Assembly: GCF_001305675.1 (NCBI RefSeq)
Contig: NZ_CP011853.1
Location: 372,001-436,000 of the forward strand
Origin: Gordonia phthalatica
GTDB taxonomy: Bacteria; Actinomycetota; Actinomycetes; Mycobacteriales; Mycobacteriaceae
Length of the DNA: 64,000 nucleotides
Direction of reading: 5' to 3'
In this document: one piece after another, positions 58,320-64,000 of the stretch
Numbering within the stretch: position 1 is the stretch's first letter
Layout of the letters: each line of letters starts with the position of its first letter
The notes under the pieces: model-generated
Databases searched by the model: none
What the model was told of the DNA's origin: nothing
Seen by the model: only the letters and a program-made list of their open reading frames with translations
Made by a program: the position numbers and the translations under genes

Positions 58320-60782
58320 TCAGTCCTCCGGGACCTCGATGACCACCGGGCCGACGCCCGGGACCTGGACGGTCTTCTCGGCAGACTTCTGTTCGCCTGG
58401 CTTGCTCGACTTCCCGCGACCGTTGCTGACGTACATCGCAATGGTGCTGCCGGGCATCGCGCTGTCGGACGGCGCCGTGAACACGACGGTTCCCTTGGGG
58501 CGTGTGCTGTCGACCTCGAGTTCGGTGACCTTGAAGCCCGCCTCTTGCAGTCGTGCTGTCGCCTGGCTGGCGGGGAGCCCGCTGACCTGCGGGATCCGAC
58601 CGCTGTCACTGCCCGCGACGTACTGGGGATCCTTCGGCGGCAGGCTCACCGGACCGAACTTGGTGGCCATCGGCAGCATCGCCGAGTACCACGTGCGGGC
58701 CGGCTCCATGCCGCCGTACAGGTTGCCGTCGTAGCACTGGCGCAGCGGCGACGAGCAGATCCCGGAGGGGTGCGGGCCGTCGTTGTAGGTGTAGACCGCA
58801 GCGGCCAGGCGGTTGGTGAAACCGAGGAAGGCCGACGAGCGGTGCGCCTCGGTGGTGCCGGTCTTGCCCGAGAGCGGGAGGTTCCAGCCGACCGAACCGG
58901 CGGCGCCTGCCGACGTGCCGCCACCCTTGTCGTCTTCGCTCATCGCGTTCGCGAGGGTGTTCGCCAGACCCGAGTCGACGACCTGCTCGCACTTGGGCGG
59001 GTTGAACGGCACGTTGACCATCGCCGGCGTGCCCTCCTTGGTCTTGATCGGGTTGCTGTACGGGTCGCGCTTGACCTGCTGGATGGACTGGATCGGGTTG
59101 GGCGGGCACCACACGCCGCCCGAGGCGAGCGTCGCGGCGACGTTGGAGAGCTCCAGATCGTTGACCGCGAACGGGCCGAGGGTGAACGAACCGAAGTTGC
59201 CCTTCTTGATGTAGTCGGCGAGGCTCTGCTCGCCGACACCCGAGGTGTTGGGCTGGTTGTACGAGCGGAGACCCAGGCGGACCGCCATGTTGACCGCCGG
59301 GGTGACGCCGACCTGCTGCAGCAGTTGGACGAACGTGGTGTTCGGGGAGGTCGCGAGGGCCTGCGTCACCGACGCCGCCGGCGGATACGGTCCCGCGTTC
59401 TTGACGCAGTAGGCCTTCGCCGGGCAGCCGAACGCGCCGTTGCTGTCGCCCATGCCGTAGACGGCGACGTTCGAGGGGATCGGCAGCACGGCGGAGGTTC
59501 CGAGGCCCTTCTCCATCGCCGCGGCGGTCGTGAACAGCTTGAAGATCGACCCGGCGCCGTCGCCCACCATCGAGAACGGCTGCGGCTGAACGGTCTCGTT
59601 CTTCTTGCCGTTGAGTCCGTAGTCGCGGCTGGAGGTCATCGCCAGGACGTCATGCGAGTTCTTGCCCGGGGCGATGATGTTCATGACCGTGGCGATGCCG
59701 TCGGTGTTCGGCGAGGTGTTCGCCTTCACCGCGCGCACCGCATTGGCCTGCACTTCCGGGTTCAGGGTGGTGCGGATCAGATAGCCGCCCCGCATCACCT
59801 GGGCGCGGGGGATCCCGTTGTCCGCCAGGTACTGCAGCACGTAGTCGCAGAAGAACCCGTTGTTGTCGGCGGCGATGCATCCCTGCGTCGGCGTCTTCGG
59901 CGACGGCAGCACGCCGAGCGGCTTCTTCTTCGCGGCCTCGAGCTCGGCTCTGCGGTCCGGGAAGTTGCTGATCATGGTGTCGAGCACCAGGTTTCGGCGC
60001 GTGATGGTGGCCTGCGGGTCGGTGTACGGGTTCAGTCCCGAGCTCGACTGGACCATGCCTGCGAGCATCGCGGCCTGCTCGACCGTCAGCTCCTTGGCGG
60101 AGTGACCGAAGTAGGTCTGCGACGCGGCTTCGACGCCGTAGGCGTTGTTACCGAACGGGACGACGTTCAGGTAGCGCGTCACGATCTGCTTCTTCGCGTC
60201 CTGCTTCGCGGCGGCCTTGTCCAGACCCTTCTCACGCATCGCCTGGTCGGTGAGCGTCTGCTCCAGCGTGAGCGCCATCCGCACCTCGCGCAGCTTGCGG
60301 GCAGGCGTGGTCTCGACCGCGGCCTCGCGCTCGGCCTCGGTCCTGGCGAGGACCAGGAGCTGATAGTTCTTGATGTACTGCTGATCGAGCGTCGATGCAC
60401 CCTGCTGAACCTCGCCCGACGACGAGTTCTTCAGCGCCGCACGGATGGTGCCCTTCCAGTCGACGCCGTCGTGCTCCAGGAAACGCCGGTCCTCGATCGA
60501 GATGATCGCCCGGATCATGTCCTGCGAGATGTCGTTGTATCCGACCTGGTAGCGGTACTGATCGAACAGGGTGGCGATGGGTTTGCCGTTGGCGTCGGTC
60601 ACGGTGGTGACCTCGGGGACCGTGCCGCCCAGAAGCTCGGACGACGAATTCTCCATCGTGGCGGCCGCTCGGTTGGAGAGGACGCCTGCTCCCGTCGCGA
60701 TGGGGAAGAGCAGTCCGGCCACGAGGACTGCCGCCATCACGATGGCGAGGGCGAGGCCTGCGAGGTTCGAAGTCTTGCGCAC
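58320..60782 (-). CDS. ponA2: Bifunctional penicillin-binding protein PonA2 (class A, with PASTA)
   Basis: An 820-residue class A PBP. An N-terminal membrane helix (LAGLALAIVMAAVLVAGLLFP) precedes the GT51 transglycosylase (ISIEDRRFLEHDGVDWKGT, with catalytic Glu). The transpeptidase has GAGSIFKLFTTAAAME (SxxK Ser), TSPNTTFVQLL (SxN) and SGKTGTTE (KTG). A single PASTA domain (IPQVSGLPASQATARLQEAGFKV) lies near the C-terminus. It polymerises and cross-links peptidoglycan. GTG 60782 follows a TATCCT box by 7 nt and gives a normal N-terminus; the frame open to 60866 is not supported. It is divergent from whiB4, as in M. tuberculosis. Confidence 0.93.
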   Translation of the reverse strand: MRKTSNLAGLALAIVMAAVLVAGLLFPIATGAGVLSNRAAATMENSSSELLGGTVPEVTTVTDANGKPIATLFDQYRYQVGYNDISQDMIRAIISIEDRRFLEHDGVDWKGTIRAALKNSSSGEVQQGASTLDQQYIKNYQLLVLARTEAEREAAVETTPARKLREVRMALTLEQTLTDQAMREKGLDKAAAKQDAKKQIVTRYLNVVPFGNNAYGVEAASQTYFGHSAKELTVEQAAMLAGMVQSSSGLNPYTDPQATITRRNLVLDTMISNFPDRRAELEAAKKKPLGVLPSPKTPTQGCIAADNNGFFCDYVLQYLADNGIPRAQVMRGGYLIRTTLNPEVQANAVRAVKANTSPNTDGIATVMNIIAPGKNSHDVLAMTSSRDYGLNGKKNETVQPQPFSMVGDGAGSIFKLFTTAAAMEKGLGTSAVLPIPSNVAVYGMGDSNGAFGCPAKAYCVKNAGPYPPAASVTQALATSPNTTFVQLLQQVGVTPAVNMAVRLGLRSYNQPNTSGVGEQSLADYIKKGNFGSFTLGPFAVNDLELSNVAATLASGGVWCPPNPIQSIQQVKRDPYSNPIKTKEGTPAMVNVPFNPPKCEQVVDSGLANTLANAMSEDDKGGGTSAGAAGSVGWNLPLSGKTGTTEAHRSSAFLGFTNRLAAAVYTYNDGPHPSGICSSPLRQCYDGNLYGGMEPARTWYSAMLPMATKFGPVSLPPKDPQYVAGSDSGRIPQVSGLPASQATARLQEAGFKVTELEVDSTRPKGTVVFTAPSDSAMPGSTIAMYVSNGRGKSSKPGEQKSAEKTVQVPGVGPVVIEVPED

Positions 60783-60789
60783 GACCGCC

Positions 60790-60795
60790 AGGATA
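60790..60795 (-). promoter_or_regulatory. -10 box of leaderless ponA2
   Basis: TATCCT on the minus strand ends 7 nt before GTG 60782. Confidence 0.6.
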
Positions 60796-61025
60796 CGTGT
60801 GATTCCTGTGCATGCCGGGAAGCGACCTGCATCAATGTGGATACGGACGTAACGAAGCGGTCGCACGATAATCCACCGACTTGCGATGTACCGGCGCCCT
60901 CAATAGATTGGAGACGTGAGTTACCTAACAAAAGAACTCGATGGTAGGTATGAATCACAGAAAGATCTTATGCATGCACCACACCACGGGCATGTCGATG
61001 GGTTTGTGAAAGGCGGGATCGCGTA

Positions 61026-61355
61026 ATGACTCTGGCGCCGTTGTCCACCGTTGACTCAGAAGCTCGACTGGCTTGGGTCTCCCAGGCACGTTGTCGCGGA
61101 GGTGACCCGGACGATCTGTTCGTTCGTGGAGCTGCTCAGCGGAAGGCCGCGACCATTTGCAGGCACTGTCCGGTTCAGCTCGAGTGCGGTGCAGACGCGC
61201 TCGACAACCGGGTCGAGTTCGGTGTCTGGGGCGGAATGACCGAGCGTCAGCGTCGCGCGCTCCTCCGTCAGCACCCCGAGGTGACGTCGTGGGCGGACTT
61301 CTTCGAAGCGCAGCGTCGCCGTCAGCGTCTCGGCGCGGTACGCAAGACCAACTGA
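61026..61355 (+). CDS. whiB4: WhiB-family iron-sulfur redox regulator WhiB4
   Basis: A 109-residue WhiB protein. The four [4Fe-4S]-binding Cys are C23 (QARCRGGDPDDLF), C45, C48 and C54 (ICRHCPVQLEC), and the turn GVWGGMTERQRRALL is the family signature. WhiB4 responds to oxygen and oxidants and adjusts antioxidant and envelope genes. The call as WhiB4 rests on its position between ponA2 and the Get3-like ATPase pair. GAAAGGCGGGA precedes ATG 61026. The gap 60796-61025 holds the divergent ponA2 and whiB4 promoters, with no other gene seen. Confidence 0.9.
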   Translation: MTLAPLSTVDSEARLAWVSQARCRGGDPDDLFVRGAAQRKAATICRHCPVQLECGADALDNRVEFGVWGGMTERQRRALLRQHPEVTSWADFFEAQRRRQRLGAVRKTN

Positions 61356-61361
61356 TGTGAC

Positions 61362-61394
61362 AGCGGGCCCGGCTCATGCCGGGCCCGCTTTTTC
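61362..61394 (+). terminator. Intrinsic terminator of whiB4
   Basis: AGCGGGCCCGGC and its perfect complement form a 12-bp stem with loop TCAT, followed by TTTTT. This is the only plus-strand hairpin in the window with a textbook U-tract. Confidence 0.93.
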
Positions 61395-61422
61395 GTCGGG
61401 GGTGCTCATTCGCCGCGATGCG

Positions 61423-62532
61423 TCAGCCTCGGCTGACGATCTGCTCGGCGACCGCTCGCAGTGCGTCGGCGTCGGCCACCTCGAAGGGGAGGGCAGGCAC
61501 ACCGACCAGCGGCACGCTGGGGTGCGATGACGTGAACCGTTGCAGCAGATGCACTTCGCGTTTCGCGGTGGCGGCACGCTCCACATGCACCTTGAGGGCG
61601 CCGCGCGTCAGGTCGTCGTCGACGGTCGCCAGTGCGGTCTCGGCGGCGGCCGCCGACATGCCGGACAGCGTCGGGTGCGTCCGATTGACGATGAGGCCGC
61701 TCAGCGGCATCGAGTCCTTGGACAGTCGTTCGACGAAGAACGAGGCCTCGCGCAGTGCGTCCGGTTCCGGTGCGGCGATGACGACGAACTCGGTTCCCGG
61801 CTGCTTCAGCAGTTCGTAGGTGCGGTTGGCGCGCTCCTGGAAACCGCCGAACATGGAGTCGAGCGACTGCACGAAGTTGGCGACGTCGCGCAGGATCTCG
61901 CCGCCGATGATGGTCGAGATCCCGCGCATGGCCAGGCTCATCGCACCGGTCACCACGCGTCCGACGCCGCGTCCGCCGCCCACCAGCATCTTCATCAGCC
62001 GGCCCGACAGGAACGAGCCGAGCCGCTGCGGAGCGTCGAGGAAGTCGAGCGCGTTCCGTGACGGCGGCGTGTCGACGACGATCAGGTCCCAGCGCTTCTG
62101 GTCCAGCAGGCGACTGAGCTTCTCCATCGCCATGTACTCCTGCGTGCCCGAGAACGACGACGCCACCGTCTGATAGAAGCTGTTGTTCATGATCGACTCG
62201 GCGCGCTCGGGAGACGACGAATGCTCGATCACCATGTCGTCGAAGGTCCGACGCATGTCGAGCATCATCGCGTCGAGGGTCCCGACACCCGGCTCGCCCG
62301 CACGATCGAGGGGGACCGGCTGCGGTTCGTTGGTGAGTTCGCTCATCCCCAACGACTGCGCCAGCCTGCGGGCCGGGTCGATCGTCAGAACGGCCACATT
62401 GCGACCGTTCTCGGCGGCGTGCAGGGCCATCGCAGCGGCGGTCGTGGTCTTGCCGACGCCGCCGGAGCCGCAGCAGACCACCACGCGGGTCGCGGGGTCG
62501 GCGAGGACGGACCCCATCTTCAGATCGGGCAT
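61423..62532 (-). CDS. Get3/ArsA-like ATPase (Rv3680 type)
   Basis: A 369-residue ATPase of the anion-transporting/Get3 superfamily. The deviant Walker A VVCCGSGGVGKTTTAAAMALHAA has the signature Lys in GGVGKTT. IDPARRLAQSLGM is switch I, LIVVDTPPSRNALDFLDAP is switch II, and the A-loop region is ALREASFFVERL. It pairs with the ATPase gene 3 nt upstream, as in Rv3679-Rv3680 of M. tuberculosis, reported as bacterial Get3-like proteins. The role is not settled: proteins of this pair have been linked to glycerol and nitric-oxide tolerance. Confidence 0.85.
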   Translation of the reverse strand: MPDLKMGSVLADPATRVVVCCGSGGVGKTTTAAAMALHAAENGRNVAVLTIDPARRLAQSLGMSELTNEPQPVPLDRAGEPGVGTLDAMMLDMRRTFDDMVIEHSSSPERAESIMNNSFYQTVASSFSGTQEYMAMEKLSRLLDQKRWDLIVVDTPPSRNALDFLDAPQRLGSFLSGRLMKMLVGGGRGVGRVVTGAMSLAMRGISTIIGGEILRDVANFVQSLDSMFGGFQERANRTYELLKQPGTEFVVIAAPEPDALREASFFVERLSKDSMPLSGLIVNRTHPTLSGMSAAAAETALATVDDDLTRGALKVHVERAATAKREVHLLQRFTSSHPSVPLVGVPALPFEVADADALRAVAEQIVSRG

Positions 62533-62535
62533 GCC

Positions 62536-63570
62536 TTACGCACCAGCCTTCTTCAGGATCGCGGACAGTTCGTACAGTGCGCCCAGGTCGACGCCGTTCT
62601 CGACGGTCGGCAGCTCCACCTGCGCGGTGTCGATCTCGTCGAGCTCGGCGCGGGCGATCTGCTGCGCCTGCAGTCGTGAGGCGTAGTCGATGGTCTCGGT
62701 CAGCAGGCCGGCGAGGTCGTCGGGCGCCAGGTGGACGCCGACGTCCGCGAGGGCCTTCTCGATGCGCGCCGAGTCGATCTCGCCCTCGGCGATCGAATCC
62801 GACTCGGACTCCGGCAGGTACGCGGGATTGGCGCGGTTGATGACGATGGTGCCGATGTGCAGGCCCTTGCCGCGCAGTTCGGCGACCGCCTCGATGGTCT
62901 CCTGCACCGGCATCGCCTCCAGCAGGGTGCACAGGTGGACCATGGTGTCCGGCGAGTGCAGCAGGGCCGCGACGCCTTCCGACTGGTTGCGGATGGGGCC
63001 GCTCTTGGCGAGGTCGCGCATCGCGGTCGTGACGTCGAGGAAGTTGCCGATCCGGCCGGTGGGCGGGGCGTCGACGACGATCACGTCGTACAGGCGCGCA
63101 CCCTGCTTGTCGGTCGCGATGACGCGTTCCTTGATCTTGCCGGTCACCAGGACGTCCTTGAGGCCCGGTGCGACGGTCGTGACGAAGTCGATGGCGCCGA
63201 CCTTCTTGATGGCGCGACCGGCGAACCCGAGGTTGTAGAACATGTCGAGGTACTCCAGCAGCGCGTGCTCGATCTGCAGTGCCAGCGCCCAGACCGTCCC
63301 GCCGCCCTCCATCGCGACCAGTTGCGTGTCGGTCGGCGGCAGCGGAGGCACGTCGAAGAGCTGGGCGATCGCCTGGCGCTCCTCGCATTCCACCAGCAGG
63401 ACCTTCTTGCCTTGGGAGGCGAAGGTGAGCGCCAGTGCCGCCGCCACGGTCGTCTTGCCGGTTCCGCCCTTGCCGGACACGAAATGCAGGCGTGCGTCGC
63501 CCGCCTCGGCGGGCCACACCCCGGGGCCGTTCTTCAGAACTTCGTTGACCACGTCGATCACCTTATCCAC
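62536..63570 (-). CDS. Get3/ArsA-like ATPase (Rv3679 type)
   Basis: A 344-residue partner ATPase. HFVSGKGGTGKTTVAAALALTFA is the P-loop, VECEERQAIAQLFDVPPL is switch I, and VIVVDAPPTGRIGNFLDVTTAM is switch II. It lacks the membrane-substrate Cys pairs (CxxC) of eukaryotic Get3. The first gene of a two-gene operon, 3 nt apart from the next. GTG 63570 begins the family N-terminus DKVIDVVNEVLKNGPGVWP. Its promoter (TTATCT near 63587) overlaps that of the divergent DUF4177 gene. Confidence 0.85.
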   Translation of the reverse strand: MDKVIDVVNEVLKNGPGVWPAEAGDARLHFVSGKGGTGKTTVAAALALTFASQGKKVLLVECEERQAIAQLFDVPPLPPTDTQLVAMEGGGTVWALALQIEHALLEYLDMFYNLGFAGRAIKKVGAIDFVTTVAPGLKDVLVTGKIKERVIATDKQGARLYDVIVVDAPPTGRIGNFLDVTTAMRDLAKSGPIRNQSEGVAALLHSPDTMVHLCTLLEAMPVQETIEAVAELRGKGLHIGTIVINRANPAYLPESESDSIAEGEIDSARIEKALADVGVHLAPDDLAGLLTETIDYASRLQAQQIARAELDEIDTAQVELPTVENGVDLGALYELSAILKKAGA

Positions 63571-63598
63571 CGCGTCTACTGCGCCCGAAGATAACCGA

Positions 63599-63604
63599 TA
63601 AGGT
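63599..63604 (+). promoter_or_regulatory. -10 box of leaderless DUF4177 gene
   Basis: TAAGGT ends 7 nt before ATG 63612. Confidence 0.55.
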
Positions 63605-63611
63605 TGACGTC

Positions 63612-63776
63612 ATGAGTGAAGTCACCGCTTGGGAATACGTCACCGTTCCGCTGCTCACGCACGCGACCAAACAGATCCTCGATCAGTGGGGCGCGGACGG
63701 CTGGGAACTGGTGAGCGTTCTGCAGGGACCCACCGGTGAACAGCACGTGGCCTACCTCAAGCGTCCGAAGGCGTGA
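63612..63776 (+). CDS. DUF4177 small protein (Rv3678A-like)
   Basis: A 54-residue protein, too short for most gene finders: MSEVTAWEYVTVPLL, then LDQWGADGWELVSVL, then EQHVAYLKRPKA. The WEY...L...GADGWELV pattern is that of DUF4177. M. tuberculosis has a similar small gene (Rv3678A) between the Get3-like ATPases and the RidA gene. The role is unknown; it lies 4 nt before the RidA start, so they are cotranscribed. Confidence 0.8.
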   Translation: MSEVTAWEYVTVPLLTHATKQILDQWGADGWELVSVLQGPTGEQHVAYLKRPKA

Positions 63777-63780
63777 TGTC

Positions 63781-64000
63781 ATGAGCGGACAGTGGTCGCA
63801 GCGCCTGGCCGAACTCGGCATCGAACTCCCGGCTGTCGTGCAGCCGGTCGGCAGCTACACGCCGGCCCTGCGCGTCGGCGATCTGGTCTACACCTCCGGA
63901 CAGATTCCCGTCGCGGGCGGCGAGATCACGGTCACCGGCAAGGTGTCCGACGGCGCCGAGGGCATCGTGGCGCCGGAACGCGCCCAGGAGGCCGCGCGCC
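63781..64000 (+). CDS. RidA family protein (3' end outside window)
   Basis: The first 73 residues: MSGQWSQRLAELGIELP, then VGSYTPALRVGDLVYTSGQIPVAGGE. VYTSGQIP is the RidA/YjgF signature. RidA proteins deaminate reactive enamine/imine intermediates from PLP enzymes. The catalytic Arg lies beyond the window. It corresponds to Rv3678c. ATG 63781 is the first codon 4 nt after DUF4177. Confidence 0.9.
   Translation, partial: MSGQWSQRLAELGIELPAVVQPVGSYTPALRVGDLVYTSGQIPVAGGEITVTGKVSDGAEGIVAPERAQEAAR

Noticed and set aside
61406..63517. A 703-residue minus-strand open frame
   Set aside because: It is the out-of-frame shadow of the two Get3-like ATPase genes.

Overview
The window is a contiguous piece of chromosome from a high-GC actinobacterium of the Mycobacteriales, most likely a Gordonia or close relative. 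I base this on GC-rich codon use, WhiB and PonA2, LigC with its primase-polymerase partner, a tuberculostearic-acid gene pair, and several gene blocks whose order matches the M. tuberculosis Rv3678-Rv3731 neighbourhood as I remember it. I see no insertion sequence, prophage or CRISPR array. This is a core-genome region with a few accessory genes.

Layout. 0-14 kb: a truncated indolepyruvate ferredoxin oxidoreductase diverging from an Lrp regulator; two alpha/beta hydrolases; a large secreted protein of unknown function; ligC and its primase-polymerase; an AraC regulator with a VOC protein; a secreted HtaA-domain protein; an AI-2E family membrane protein; and poxB. 14-28.5 kb: an AlkD-like protein, tRNA-Ser, the SRP RNA, aspartate aminotransferase, a GT87 mannosyltransferase, dnaX, the bfaAB pair (10-methyl fatty acids), SRPBCC and RluA proteins, the ybaB-recR block, and murT-gatD (peptidoglycan amidation).

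28.5-42.2 kb is the most accessory part: a frameshifted small membrane gene, three MFS exporters beside MarR or WYL regulators, an HSL-type esterase, a DUF4333 lipoprotein, leuA behind a leader-peptide attenuator, a hemophore-like secreted protein, and a GntR regulator overlapped by a Cache-domain protein that has no membrane segment. 42.3-52.5 kb: ask (with an internal beta-subunit start) and asd, a secreted lipase, several exported or membrane proteins of unknown function, ohr, a DUF2252 protein and tRNA-Pro. 52.7-56.5 kb: a complete FecCD-type iron-siderophore ABC importer. 56.6-64 kb: an acetyltransferase, a metallophosphoesterase, ponA2, whiB4, two Get3-like ATPases, a DUF4177 protein and the start of a RidA protein.

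Two sequence themes recur. First, about fifteen genes on both strands have a TAnnnT -10 box ending only 6-8 nt before the start codon and no ribosome binding site, the signature of leaderless mRNAs. This includes the leuA leader peptide. Second, most gaps between convergent genes, and the gap after asd, hold long near-perfect inverted repeats (13-34 bp arms) that usually lack a U-tract. Two of them share an outer motif.

All calls come from reading the sequence and from memory of protein families. No database search was run, so family names for the less conserved genes are provisional.
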